Source: Tardiphaga robiniae (GTDB lineage Bacteria > Pseudomonadota > Alphaproteobacteria > Rhizobiales > Xanthobacteraceae). From it: DNA of 64,000 nucleotides. The stretch is taken from positions 186,001-250,000 of the forward strand of contig NZ_LVYV01000002.1 in assembly GCF_001618955.1 (NCBI RefSeq), in the 5' to 3' direction. Positions within the stretch are counted from its first letter, which is position 1; each line of letters begins with the position of its first letter. Shown piece by piece: positions 18,530-29,164 of the stretch. Under the pieces are notes generated by a model. The model was not told where the DNA came from and made no database searches. It worked only from the letters and a program-made list of their open reading frames with translations. Made by a program: the position numbers and the translations under genes.

Positions 18530-18616
18530 GTAGCCCGGATGAGCGAAGCGACATCCGGGGCCCGGCGCTTCAACACGCGCGACATTCCCGCATATCGCTG
18601 CGCTCATGCGGGCTAC
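18530..18616. repeat. REP-like palindromic repeat, family R5
   Basis: GTAGCCCGGATG at the left end and CATGCGGGCTAC at the right end pair imperfectly, and each half holds its own small hairpin (CGGATGAGCGAAGCGACATCCG on the left, CGCATATCGCTGCGCTCATGCG on the right). This is the common GTAGCCCGGATGAGCG type of bacterial intergenic repeat. It follows the EamA gene by 7 bases. Confidence 0.75.
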
Positions 18617-18641
18617 GGCTACTGCAATCCCCGGACATGAA

Positions 18642-18671
18642 AAAGCCTCCGGGCTTGGACCCGGAGGCTTT
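18642..18671 (-). terminator. Rho-independent terminator of the histone-like gene
   Basis: AAAGCCTCCGGG and CCCGGAGGCTTT form a 12-bp stem with a 6-base loop. Read on the minus strand it ends in a TTTTT run, placing it 17 bases after the histone-like stop codon. Confidence 0.85.
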
Positions 18672-18688
18672 CACATCTGCGAAGAAGC

Positions 18689-19051
18689 TTACTTCTTCTT
18701 GGCAGCCTTCTTGGCCTTCTTGGCCTTCTTCGGAGCGGCCTTCTTGGCGGCCTTCTTCACGGTCTTCTTGGCAGCCTTCTTCACGGTCTTCTTGGCGGCC
18801 TTCTTGACGGTCTTCTTCACTGCTTTCTTAGCCATTGGTCTCGCTTTCTGGGTTTTCTTCTTTGAAGATTTCTTCGCAGAAGTTTTCTTGGTGGACTTCT
18901 TCGTCTTCTTAGCCGGGGTCACTTTCTTTGCGACTTTCTTTGCGGCCTTCTTGACCTTCTTCGCCACCGAGGTGGCGACTTCCTTAGTCGCGTCGGCTGC
19001 GCTGCTAAGCGCGTCCGTCACTTGCTCCAGGACTGGAGTGTCGTCGTTCAT
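18689..19051 (-). CDS. Histone H1-like lysine/alanine-rich protein
   Basis: After an acidic-to-neutral N-terminus of about 25 residues, this 120-residue protein consists almost entirely of Lys, Ala and Thr/Val repeats (KKTVKKAAKK-type units) and ends in KKK. Such tails bind DNA non-specifically and are seen in bacterial H1-like nucleoid proteins. GGGGGA at 5-10 bases upstream supports the ATG at 19051 over a TTG at 19129. The repeats are also visible in the DNA, so copy number may vary between strains. An internal Met in RPMAKKAV could serve as a shorter start. Confidence 0.8.
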   Translation of the reverse strand: MNDDTPVLEQVTDALSSAADATKEVATSVAKKVKKAAKKVAKKVTPAKKTKKSTKKTSAKKSSKKKTQKARPMAKKAVKKTVKKAAKKTVKKAAKKTVKKAAKKAAPKKAKKAKKAAKKK

Positions 19052-19125
19052 AGCATCCCCCAACATTGTCGACTTTTTCACGTTAGTCCGATTCGGGCGC
19101 GTGTTGAAGAGTGTGTCATCGACAG

Positions 19126-20604
19126 TCAACTATTTCGTATCGTTGTGTACGCCTTTAATGCGCGCTCGCGACCGACTTTGTGATCGACGATCGGCGACGG
19201 ATAGTCTTTGCCTAAAGTGATTCCCGCGTTTTTGAGTTCGAGCGGTGAAGCTGTCCAAGGCTGATGAATATGTTTTGTGGATAGTTCTGTCAGTTCAGGT
19301 ATCCAGCGCCTGACATAGACACCACCGGGATCGAACTTCTCACCCTGCAGGATCGGATTGAAGACGCGGAAGTAGGGTGCTGCATCCGCGCCAGAGCCTG
19401 CGACCCACTGCCAGTTGGCGGGATTGCTGCCCGCATCCGCGTCGACAAGCGTATCCCAGAACCACTTCTCGCCCTCGCGCCAGTCGATGAGCAGATGTTT
19501 GACGAGGAAGGATGCGACCACCATGCGTACGCGATTGTGCATCACACCGGTGTGCCAGAGCTCGCGCATGCCCGCATCGACGATCGGATAGCCGGTCAGA
19601 CCGCGTTGCCACGCGCGCAATGCCGTCCGATCAGTCTTCCATGGGAACTCATCGAAGGATGATTGCAGATTGCGCGTGGCCAAATCGGGAACATCGAACA
19701 GCAGATGGCGACAGAACTCGCGCCAGCCGACTTCGCTCATGAACTTTGCGATGTCGCTGCTGTGCGTCGGATGTTCTGCAGCTGCGAAATGCGCGGCAGT
19801 CCAGATCTGTCGCGGACTGATCTCGCCGAAGCGTAGATGCGGCGAGAGGCGCGACGTGATCTCGCGGTCGGGCCGATCGCGATCGCTGCTATAGCCCGCG
19901 ATCTCCCTGAGGAAACGCTTGAGATGTTTCTGCGCGGCGGCTTCGCCTGGCGTCCACGTCTCGCGCAGACCGCCGGCCCAGTCAGGCTTCGATGGCTCTA
20001 GCGCCCAGTCGGCGAGCTTGTCGCTCTTCAGCTTCGGCGCGGGCAGCAGTTTCTTCGGCGCCGGAAGCGGCTTCGCCGGTCCGCCCATCGCCTGGACGCG
20101 CCGCCAGAACGGTGTGAATACGCGCAAGCCGCGGCTCTCCTTCGTGCCGGTCTCCTTGGCGCGGATTGTCGCAGGATGTGCCAGGAGATCGTCCGGAAAG
20201 CTCTGCGTGCCGACATCGAGATCGGCGAGCGCTTCGGTGACGCCATCGGCGACCGCGAGATGCGGCGCCTGCACGATCTCGTTCCAGAAGACGTGGCTGG
20301 CATCGACTGCGCGCGCCACATCGACAATGACGTCGGCCGCAGCGCCCTTGCGCAGCACCAGCGTGCCGCCGATGGCGTCGAGGCTCGCGCTGAGTGCGCG
20401 CAGCGACTGCGCCAGCCACCACCTCGTCGCGCCGCCCATCGGCCGCGCCTGCCGTGGCTTCAGTGCCTTGCTCTGTTCATCGAGGATGTAGAGACAGATC
20501 ACCGGCGCATTGCGCCTGGCCGCGGCATGAAGGGCAGGGTGATCGGATAGACGAAGGTCGTCGCGAAACCAGACGATGGTCGGTGTTTGGGATTGATCGG
20601 TCAT
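19126..20604 (-). CDS. phrB: Deoxyribodipyrimidine photo-lyase
   Basis: This 492-residue class I photolyase/cryptochrome-family flavoprotein repairs cyclobutane pyrimidine dimers with light. The N-terminal antenna domain begins TPTIVWFRDDLRLSDHPAL. The FAD-binding domain carries GWREFCRHLL, LTGYPIVDAGMRELW, HNRVRMVVASFL and NPANWQWVAGSG (about 250-420). GTG at 20607 precedes ATG at 20604, and the ATG was chosen. No gene lies in the 280 bases upstream. Confidence 0.93.
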   Translation of the reverse strand: MTDQSQTPTIVWFRDDLRLSDHPALHAAARRNAPVICLYILDEQSKALKPRQARPMGGATRWWLAQSLRALSASLDAIGGTLVLRKGAAADVIVDVARAVDASHVFWNEIVQAPHLAVADGVTEALADLDVGTQSFPDDLLAHPATIRAKETGTKESRGLRVFTPFWRRVQAMGGPAKPLPAPKKLLPAPKLKSDKLADWALEPSKPDWAGGLRETWTPGEAAAQKHLKRFLREIAGYSSDRDRPDREITSRLSPHLRFGEISPRQIWTAAHFAAAEHPTHSSDIAKFMSEVGWREFCRHLLFDVPDLATRNLQSSFDEFPWKTDRTALRAWQRGLTGYPIVDAGMRELWHTGVMHNRVRMVVASFLVKHLLIDWREGEKWFWDTLVDADAGSNPANWQWVAGSGADAAPYFRVFNPILQGEKFDPGGVYVRRWIPELTELSTKHIHQPWTASPLELKNAGITLGKDYPSPIVDHKVGRERALKAYTTIRNS

Positions 20605-20607
20605 CAC

Positions 20608-20886
20608 TTCATCTAACGCGGATGTCGGGTGATCGATCCGGCCTCGAATACCGCGAGGGTTTGCAACCTTGCGCGTGCTGGCGCGTAGTATCAGGACATT
20701 TATTACCGAATTGGTACTGGAAGCGATTTCGAAGCGATACGCGGTTCTCTAGGTGACGACGTCGATCGTCATGCTGCCGCTGGATCTGCTCCTCCTCGGC
20801 ATCGTCGCGAAGGGCTCCCCGTAAGGACGTGGAGAAGGCGACCCCATGACGACGGATAGTGCCTGCAGCATCGATTCGACGGGTCA
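20608..20886. other. Gene-free stretch upstream of the photolyase
   Basis: No supported gene, repeat or RNA was seen between the photolyase start and the peroxiredoxin terminator. It probably holds the photolyase promoter, but no convincing hexamers could be picked out. Confidence 0.4.
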
Positions 20887-20890
20887 AAGA

Positions 20891-20925
20891 AAAGAGGCGC
20901 CGCGATTTCCTCGCGGCGCCTCTTT
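20891..20925 (-). terminator. Terminator of the peroxiredoxin gene
   Basis: AAAGAGGCGCCGCG (20891-20904) pairs perfectly with CGCGGCGCCTCTTT (20912-20925) around a 7-base loop. On the minus strand the stem runs into CTTTTTC, 25 bases after the peroxiredoxin stop. Confidence 0.85.
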
Positions 20926-20949
20926 CATTTCTGCAAATCAGTCGCAGCG

Positions 20950-21609
20950 TTACTTCGGCTGCGGCACGATGCGGATATAAGGCTTCGGTTCTTTCCAGCC
21001 ATTCGGATAGATCGTCTTGGCTTCGTCATTGGTGACGGAGCCAGCGATGATGACGTCCTGACCCTGCTGCCAGTCGGCCGGCGTCGCGACGCGATGCTTG
21101 GCGGTCATCTGCAGTGAATCGATCACGCGCAGGATTTCCTGGAAGTTGCGACCGGTGGTCATCGGATAGACCAGCACCAGTTTGATCTTCTTGTCCGGCC
21201 CGATGATGAAGACGTTGCGCACGGTGGCGTTGTCCGCGGCGGTGCGGCTGTCGGCATCGCCCGCCACGTCGGCCGGAAGCATGTTGTAGAGCTTGGAGAC
21301 CTTGAGATCGGTGTCACCGATCATCGGGAAGGTCGGGCGGGCGCCTTGGGTTTCGTTAATGTCGTCGACCCACTGCGCGTGCTTGTGCACAGGATCGACG
21401 CTGAGGCCGATCAGCTTGACGCCGCGCTTGTCGAACTCCGGCTGCAGCTTGGCGAGCGCGCCGAGCTCGGTGGTGCAGACCGGGGTGAAGTCCTTCGGAT
21501 GCGAGAACAAAAGAGCCCAGCTATCGCCGATCCAGTCGTGGAACTTGATGCGGCCAGCCGTGGTTTCGGCCTCGAAATCGGGGGCGACGGCGTTGATCTG
21601 GAGCGTCAT
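20950..21609 (-). CDS. 1-Cys peroxiredoxin (Prx6 type)
   Basis: This 219-residue peroxiredoxin reduces hydrogen peroxide and organic hydroperoxides. The peroxidatic Cys45 is in FTPVCTTELG, and it is the only cysteine in the protein, which places it in the 1-Cys class. The long C-terminal domain with VVYPMTTGRNF-like sequence and TPADWQQGQDV is typical of Prx6. The start at 21609 is preceded by GAGGT and gives the usual family N-terminus. A TATAAT box lies about 46 bases upstream. Confidence 0.93.
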   Translation of the reverse strand: MTLQINAVAPDFEAETTAGRIKFHDWIGDSWALLFSHPKDFTPVCTTELGALAKLQPEFDKRGVKLIGLSVDPVHKHAQWVDDINETQGARPTFPMIGDTDLKVSKLYNMLPADVAGDADSRTAADNATVRNVFIIGPDKKIKLVLVYPMTTGRNFQEILRVIDSLQMTAKHRVATPADWQQGQDVIIAGSVTNDEAKTIYPNGWKEPKPYIRIVPQPK

Positions 21610-21654
21610 GATGGACCTCATGTCATTCTGATTACAGATGAATTTTGTGAGCCG

Positions 21655-21660
21655 ATTATA
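21655..21660 (-). promoter_or_regulatory. Candidate -10 box for the peroxiredoxin gene
   Basis: The minus strand reads TATAAT at 21660-21655, a perfect -10 hexamer 46 bases upstream of the start codon. No good -35 element occurs 16-18 bases further up, so an activator may be needed. Confidence 0.4.
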
Positions 21661-21957
21661 AACGCGCACGCTGGTAAATGGAACTGTCCGGCAAAAAGGA
21701 CAAGAACTTTCTTCAAATTAGGTGCGCGCTGGCATCCAGTTTCACGCAAGGGGGCTGCGGCAAAACACCCACGCAACATGATGTTATCGGGTGCCGTGAT
21801 GTTGCCTCCCGCCCGGCGCAATCCCGCCTGACCGGATCGTCACACCTGATCGAACCAGACGGTGCCCCGGCGCGACTGAATTGCAACGGTTAGGGATAAG
21901 AAAATCCCGGATCGAGTTCTTAACCGAGCGTTAAGTCCCCCGTGGAATTGCTGGGTC
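21661..21957. other. Divergent intergenic region without a gene
   Basis: Between the peroxiredoxin promoter and the hypothetical gene at 21958 no coding region is supported. Open frames here lack a start with a ribosome site and resemble no known protein. It presumably carries the promoter for the plus-strand gene. Confidence 0.4.
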
Positions 21958-22560
21958 ATGTTGAGAAATATGCTGAAAACAGAAGAGTTTGAAATGTCAT
22001 CCGCTGCCGCTGCCGACGTAATCGGCGCCATCGAAACCTCCAATATCAACGACCATCGCGCCGCGGCGCAGGCCCTCGCCATCGTGCGCGACGGCGTCAT
22101 CACCGGCGAAGGGCCGACCACCCGTGGCCGTATCCATTTCTCCCGTGCACTCGATGCCGATGACGCCGCCTGGTGCGAGCGCATCCTGGGTGCGTCGGCG
22201 CTGGCCAGCCAGCCGGTCAGCCGCGATGAGGCCGAGGCACTGTTTGCGATCAACGAAGCGGCAGCCGAGCGCAGCGATGATGGTCGTTTCGACGACCTGT
22301 TCGCCAAGGCTGTCGTGCATCACGCGGCGTCCGCGTCGGGCCTGCCGGTGCCGCCGCGCGCGGTGGCGCTTTCGCCCGATGTTGCCATCGAGACCTGGGC
22401 GCCGACCAAGGCCGTCGGTGTGAATATCGAAGTGCTCGAATGGATCGCGTCGCAGATGCGCGCCAAGCGCGTCAGCAATGCCGCCATCATGACGCTGGTC
22501 ACGACCGTGGTCGGCGCCGCGACGCTGCAACTGCCGAACGTGTTCGACATCGGCATGTAA
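21958..22560 (+). CDS. Conserved-looking hypothetical protein
   Basis: I do not recognise this 200-residue protein. It is soluble, Ala/Asp/Glu-rich and has no signal peptide or membrane segment. The central part (DEAEALFAINEAAAERSDDGRFDDLFAKAV) looks helical, and a TWAPTKAVG segment follows a proline-rich loop. GC-rich third positions and the strong terminator right after the stop support it as a real gene. ATG at 21970 is an alternative start. Confidence 0.7.
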   Translation: MLRNMLKTEEFEMSSAAAADVIGAIETSNINDHRAAAQALAIVRDGVITGEGPTTRGRIHFSRALDADDAAWCERILGASALASQPVSRDEAEALFAINEAAAERSDDGRFDDLFAKAVVHHAASASGLPVPPRAVALSPDVAIETWAPTKAVGVNIEVLEWIASQMRAKRVSNAAIMTLVTTVVGAATLQLPNVFDIGM

Positions 22561-22585
22561 GCCGGTCGCAGATCATCAGAATACG

Positions 22586-22616
22586 AAAACGGCGGAGCAT
22601 GGCTCCGCCGTTTTTT
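22586..22616. terminator. Strong bidirectional terminator
   Basis: AAAACGGCGGAGC and GCTCCGCCGTTTT form a 13-bp stem with a 3-base loop, followed by TT on the plus strand and by TTTT within the stem on the minus strand. It ends both the hypothetical gene and the convergent phosphodiesterase gene. Confidence 0.9.
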
Positions 22617-22630
22617 GTTTGGGCTGTCTC

Positions 22631-24460
22631 TTACTTCGCGTCGAGTCCGACAGTCCGGCCCGGGAAACCGGCGACATTGAAATACTTGTGCTCGCCGACC
22701 TTCTGCAGTTGCAGCACCGTGACCAGACCCTGATCGTCGGGCGCCGAACGCATCACGTCGGTGGTTGCCGTCGGCGTTTCGCCCGTCACCGTCGCTTCAC
22801 TCATCACGCGGCCGATCAGGCTGCCTTTGGCGTCGCGCTTCAGGCCAAGCAGGTGCGCGGCGGTGATGCCGGTATCGGCATTGCTGACCGGCAGGGGATC
22901 GACGAAGCCGGCTTTGAAGTCCGGTCCGATCGCCGCCATGAAGTTGTGGGTATCGCCACGCCCGAACGAGCCGTGCATGCCCTGGCCCTGACGCAGCACG
23001 GTGTCTGCGATCTCGACCTGGCACGCCGCCGGCTCTTCGCAGCCCTCCGAATAGGAGCGGAATGAGACGACGATCGCGGGATGCGGCGTGACAGCCTTGC
23101 CGGACAGGTTGATCGACGACAGTGGCAGCGCGCCGGGGAAGGAGCCCAGCGAGTCCTCGACAAAGATGCCGCTGATGTAATCCTGTTTCAGCAGCGCCTT
23201 TACGGTGCGGCCGGCGAGGTCCTTGTCGCCGGTCGGCAGATAGATCAGGTCGGAGCCGCCATTGGTGGCGATGATCAGCTCGGGCTTGTCTTTGTCCTTG
23301 CCAATATAGGCGTTGCCGGCTTTCGGATACGCGTTGTCGGTAACGGCGGCGAACTTGTCGTTGGGATCGAACAGCGGCAGGTCGAGCGACTTGGCGAGGT
23401 CGATGGCCAGGAAGCCTAGCGGCAGGAAGCCTTCCGGCGTATCCGCATAGGTGCCCTTGATGGTCGCCGAGGTCTTGCTCTCCTTGGAGATCGTCGAGAA
23501 GCCGTGATCCGCCGAGATCATGATGTTGGTATTGGCGGCGAGGCCGAGATCGTCGAGCGTCTTGCGCAGCTGCGCGAGATTGTCGTCGGCATTCTTGATC
23601 GAGGCGAGCGACGAGGGGCCGTTGATGCCGGGCGTCACCTTGTTGAGGCTGTCGCCCTGATTGTGCTGGGTGCCGTCGGGATCGCGCGACCAGAAGATGA
23701 GCACGAACGGCTTGTTGCGTGCCTTGAACATCGGCAGCACCACTTTGCTGGCGACATCGGCCATATAGGCCTGCTGCGTAATATTGGCCGATGTGGTGCC
23801 GGGCGTCTTGGCGTCGCCCGCCTTGCCGTTGTCGCCGCGGCCCGGTGTTTCCACCGCCAGGCCGGCCTTGGCCAAAGCGTCCTTCATCTCGTCAGACAGG
23901 GGAATGCCGAGCAGCTTGCCCGATTTGTCGATGCCGCCGGTCTGGTCGTCGATGGTGATGGTCTCCTTGCCGGTGCGTTCGGTGTGATCGAACATCAGCG
24001 TCGGGCCGACCTTGCCGATCGCGGCGGTGGAATAGCCGGCCTTGCGCGCGGCCTTCAGCAGCGTCTCTTCATTGAGGTAGTCGCCGTTGAACTGCTCGTC
24101 GAGGTCGCCCAGCACCTGGTCGTGTTCGATGAAAGGGATCGGGCTGTTGTTCTGCACCGGGGTGGGGTGGCCGGTATAGATCGAGTTCGAGAACACGCCG
24201 GTATCGCCGAGATAATGGCCGGACGCCATGCCCGACGCATTGGCCATGGTGAAGGTCGGAAACAGCGAATGCGAATTCCGGAAATTGACGCCTTTATCCC
24301 GCAGTGCGGACATCGCAGGCGCCGTTTCCGGCGTCACTTTCAGCGCCCGGAGCCCATCAGGTACGAACAAAATGAGGTTGCGGGGAGGGCTGTTTTGGGC
24401 GAAAGCCGTTGTTGCGGATATAAGAGTAAGACTGAGGGAGAGGATGGTGGCGCAGCGCAT
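22631..24460 (-). CDS. Secreted alkaline-phosphatase superfamily phosphodiesterase (NPP type)
   Basis: The protein of 609 residues begins with a signal peptide (cleavage after about residue 21, TAFAQ). The two-metal site of nucleotide pyrophosphatase/phosphodiesterases is visible: Asp34 in FVPDGLRA, nucleophile Thr71 in FPTFTMANASG, WSRDPDGTQHNQGDS, ISADHGFST and GRGDTHNF. It should hydrolyse phosphodiesters or phosphomonoesters in the periplasm. The natural substrate is not evident. It is monocistronic and ends at a strong shared terminator. Confidence 0.88.
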   Translation of the reverse strand: MRCATILSLSLTLISATTAFAQNSPPRNLILFVPDGLRALKVTPETAPAMSALRDKGVNFRNSHSLFPTFTMANASGMASGHYLGDTGVFSNSIYTGHPTPVQNNSPIPFIEHDQVLGDLDEQFNGDYLNEETLLKAARKAGYSTAAIGKVGPTLMFDHTERTGKETITIDDQTGGIDKSGKLLGIPLSDEMKDALAKAGLAVETPGRGDNGKAGDAKTPGTTSANITQQAYMADVASKVVLPMFKARNKPFVLIFWSRDPDGTQHNQGDSLNKVTPGINGPSSLASIKNADDNLAQLRKTLDDLGLAANTNIMISADHGFSTISKESKTSATIKGTYADTPEGFLPLGFLAIDLAKSLDLPLFDPNDKFAAVTDNAYPKAGNAYIGKDKDKPELIIATNGGSDLIYLPTGDKDLAGRTVKALLKQDYISGIFVEDSLGSFPGALPLSSINLSGKAVTPHPAIVVSFRSYSEGCEEPAACQVEIADTVLRQGQGMHGSFGRGDTHNFMAAIGPDFKAGFVDPLPVSNADTGITAAHLLGLKRDAKGSLIGRVMSEATVTGETPTATTDVMRSAPDDQGLVTVLQLQKVGEHKYFNVAGFPGRTVGLDAK

Positions 24461-24616
24461 GAAAAACCTCGCTTCGAAAGAACTCGGCCGATCCGGTCCA
24501 GACGTCTTCTCTAGTTTTTGTCCGCGACAGAATTGTTACGACTGCGGCTCCATGCCACATTGTACCGTCGACCCCATCTTTCCGATCCCGCCTCAAGGTT
24601 GCAAGTAAGACAGCTC

Positions 24617-26628
<2,012 letters not shown>

Positions 26629-26632
<4 letters not shown>

Positions 26633-27495
26633 CGACCTTCCGGCAACGCCGTTACGGATTGCGGGCGCTTCTGTCCGGCGATCGCTGCATGCGCTCGGGA
26701 TCGGTCTATGACGCGATCTCGGTGCGTATCGCCGAAGATCTCGGCTTCGAGGTCGGCATGTTCGGCGGCTCGGCGGCGTCGCTCGCCATTCTTGGCGATC
26801 CCGACATCGCGCTGATCACGCTCACCGAACTCACCGAACAGATGCGGCGGATGTCGCGCGCCGGATCGCTGCCGGTTCTGGTCGATGCCGATCACGGCTA
26901 CGGCAATGCGCTTAATGTTCGCCGTACGGTGGAAGAACTGGAAGCCGCCGGCGCTGCCGGTCTCACCATCGAGGATACGCTGCTGCCCGCGGCCTTTGGC
27001 GAAGCCAGGGCGCAGTTGATCTCCGCAGAGGAGGGCGTCGGCAAGGTCAAGGCTGCACTGAATGCGCGACAGGATCCGGCGCTGGTGATCGTGGGCCGCA
27101 CCGGCGCTGCCTCCATCACATCCGTGGATGATGCGATTGCGCGTGCCAAATCCTATGAAGCCGCCGGCGTCGATGCCGTGATGTTCACCGGCCTCAAGAG
27201 CCGCGCCGAGCTGCAAGCGGCAAGCGCCGCGACCACGCTGCCGATCGTGCTCGGCAACCCCACCGACGACATGGATTGGGATTTCCTCAGCGCCCAGCGC
27301 GTCCGCATCGCCATTCAGGGCCATGCGCCGATTTCCGCCGCGACGGCCGCCGTTCATGCGACTCTTAAAGCAGTGCGCGAAGGTGCGGGGCCGAAAGAGT
27401 TGAAGAACCTCGCATCTGCCGAGCTGACGGAGAGCGTCACCCGCGGCGCCATCGTGAAGCAACGCGGCATCGATTTTCTCGGGCTCAAGAAATAG
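26629..27495 (+). CDS. PEP mutase/isocitrate lyase family protein, oxaloacetate decarboxylase-like
   Basis: This 288-residue TIM-barrel enzyme belongs to the PEP mutase/isocitrate lyase superfamily. VDADHGYGNALNVRRTV carries the metal and substrate contacts, and GLTIEDTLLP replaces the IEDQ motif of methylisocitrate lyases. That pattern is closest to oxaloacetate decarboxylases. The GTG start overlaps the carboxylase stop by four bases, so it is made together with the carboxylase. Lyase activity on a different 2-hydroxy acid cannot be excluded. Confidence 0.82.
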
Positions 27496-27795
27496 ATGAG
27501 TGACGTGATCCGTCACGTCGCGATCCGCGGCCGTGTGCAGGGCGTTGGCTATCGCTACTGGACCGAACACACTGCGACGTCGCTGGGCTTGCAGGGCTGG
27601 GTGCGCAACCGCCGTGATGGCAGCGTCGAGGCCGTGTTCGCCGGATCTTCCGCGGTCGTCGAGCAGATGATCGCCGAATGCCGACGTGGGCCGATCTCGT
27701 CGCGTGTGGATGCTGTCGATGTGACCGATGCCGGTGCTGACATGCTGAAACTGCGCGGGGCAGGCGACGGCTTCGCGATGCTGCCGACACTCTGA
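27496..27795 (+). CDS. acyP: Acylphosphatase
   Basis: This small protein of 99 residues carries both acylphosphatase motifs, GRVQGVGYRYW (Arg of the phosphate loop) and GWVRNRRDGSVE (catalytic Asn). It hydrolyses acyl phosphates. It starts directly after the TAG of the preceding gene and is the third gene of the carboxylase transcript. Confidence 0.92.
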   Translation: MSDVIRHVAIRGRVQGVGYRYWTEHTATSLGLQGWVRNRRDGSVEAVFAGSSAVVEQMIAECRRGPISSRVDAVDVTDAGADMLKLRGAGDGFAMLPTL

Positions 27796-27801
27796 GCCTG
27801 A

Positions 27802-28533
27802 TCAGACCGTCACGCCGTCCACCACCTCTTGTTCGCTCTCGCCGAACACGTCCTTAAACGCCTGACGCAGCGCAACGTCTACATCGGTCATCGCGACGGG
27901 CAGGCCGAGATTGACCAGGCTGGTGACGCCGTAGCGCGGATCGACCACGCCGCAGGGCACGATGGCGTCGAAATGCGCCAGATCCGGTTCCACATTGATC
28001 GCGATGCCGTGAAACGAGACCCAGCGCCGCAGCCGTACGCCGATGGCCGCGATCTTGTCCTCGAATCCTGCGCCCTTGTCGGGGCGGGCAACCCAGACCC
28101 CGACGCGGTCCTCGCGCCGCTCGCCCTTCACGTTGAAGGCGTCCAGCGTCCGGATGATCAGGTCTTCCAGCGCCGCCACATAGGCCCGCACATCCGGCCG
28201 GCGCGCCTTGAGGTCGAGCATCACATAGGCCACCCGCTGGCCGGGGCCGTGATAGGTCACCTGGCCGCCGCGGCCGGTCTCGAACACCGGATACCGGGCA
28301 TCCAGCAGGTCGTCCGACTTGCCGGAGGTGCCGGACGTATAGAGCGGGGGGTGTTCCAGCAGCCAGACCAGTTCCGGCGCGGTGCCGTCGGCAATGGCCG
28401 CGGCCCGGGCTTCCATCTCGGCCACGGCTTCGGGATAGGGAATCGGGGCGTCGGACACCCGCCATTCCACCGCGGCGCCGGCGACGCCGCGAGAAAACAC
28501 TGTCAAATCGAGGGTTTGGCGGTCATTAACCAT
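27802..28533 (-). CDS. lipB: Octanoyl-[acyl-carrier-protein]-protein octanoyltransferase
   Basis: This 243-residue LipB transfers octanoate from ACP to lipoyl domains. The family motif [15 protein letters not shown], the lysine region [20 protein letters not shown] and the catalytic cysteine in [16 protein letters not shown] are present. It is convergent with the acylphosphatase gene, with 6 bases between stops. The start ATG at 28533 gives a normal length. Confidence 0.94.
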   Translation of the reverse strand: MVNDRQTLDLTVFSRGVAGAAVEWRVSDAPIPYPEAVAEMEARAAAIADGTAPELVWLLEHPPLYTSGTSGKSDDLLDARYPVFETGRGGQVTYHGPGQRVAYVMLDLKARRPDVRAYVAALEDLIIRTLDAFNVKGERREDRVGVWVARPDKGAGFEDKIAAIGVRLRRWVSFHGIAINVEPDLAHFDAIVPCGVVDPRYGVTSLVNLGLPVAMTDVDVALRQAFKDVFGESEQEVVDGVTV

Positions 28534-28614
28534 TGGCTAACCATAACATGTTGATCTCGCACGCACTGCAATCTTGCATCTGTGCGATCCTGCATCTGGG
28601 AATTTGAGGCCGAC

Positions 28615-28857
28615 GTGCCAACCCTCGATAAAATTACCGTCGATATCATGGTGGTTCTCGGCACCACGTCGATGCCCGTCCATCAGGTGATGCGACTGAG
28701 CCGCGGCGCCATCATCGAACTGGATGCCACAGAGCAGGACGAGGTCAAAATTCTTGCCAATAACCTGCCTGTCGCCAGTGGTGTGGTGATGGTCGATCGC
28801 AACCGGATTGCGGTTGAGGTCAAGCAGATGCTGCCACGGTCCCCCGACCACAGATAG
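28615..28857 (+). CDS. fliN: FliN/SpoA-domain protein
   Basis: This 80-residue protein is a single SpoA domain, the C-terminal part of flagellar switch protein FliN (ITVDIMVVLGTTSMPVHQVM, LSRGAIIELD and ILANNLPVASGVVMVDRN). A GTG start at 28615 with GAGG seven bases upstream is preferred over GTG 28582. It lacks the usual FliN N-terminal extension. No other flagellar gene lies within the window, so it is a solitary copy that could serve motility, secretion or something else. The symbol marks family only. Confidence 0.82.
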   Translation: MPTLDKITVDIMVVLGTTSMPVHQVMRLSRGAIIELDATEQDEVKILANNLPVASGVVMVDRNRIAVEVKQMLPRSPDHR

Positions 28858-28922
28858 GTGGTCCGGAGAGGCCAAGAGGCCTTGTCTCCCCATCATTGGT
28901 TTGTTACATCGGCGCCGGTTGA

Positions 28923-28957
28923 TCCGGCCGGGCGATTTGCCCTCGCCGGATTTCTTT
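28923..28957 (+). terminator. Terminator between the FliN-like gene and tRNA-Leu
   Basis: TCCGGC/GCCGGA and GGGC/GCCC segments form a hairpin at 28923-28950 followed by TTTCTTT. It ends one base before the tRNA, insulating it from the FliN-like gene. Confidence 0.6.
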
Positions 28958-28958
28958 A

Positions 28959-29043
28959 GCGCTCGTGGCGGAATTGGTAGACGCGCTGCCTTGAGGTGGC
29001 AGTCCGTAACAGGGTGGGGGTTCGAGTCCCTCCGAGCGCACCA
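28959..29043 (+). tRNA. tRNA-Leu (anticodon GAG)
   Basis: GCGCTCG (28959-28965) pairs with CGAGCGC (29033-29039) as acceptor stem, followed by the discriminator A and an encoded CCA (29041-29043). The anticodon arm is CTGCC-TTGAGGT-GGCAG with anticodon GAG at 28993-28995. The T arm GGGTTCGAGTCCC is standard, and the variable arm has the length expected of a leucine tRNA. Confidence 0.97.
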
Positions 29044-29164
29044 CACCTCATCCTTGAAATTGTTGGACTTTTCACTGCGGTACGCTGTCGTATCTCTGGT
29101 GCGACGAGCCGTGGGCACGCAACGATACGGCACTCATCCGTGCATGAAGGGGCCGGCGGGGCGG

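Noticed and set aside
28956-29164. Continuation of the XRE-cupin frame through the tRNA
   Set aside because: The tail has no family resemblance and crosses the tRNA. A one-base change restores a normal end at 29165.
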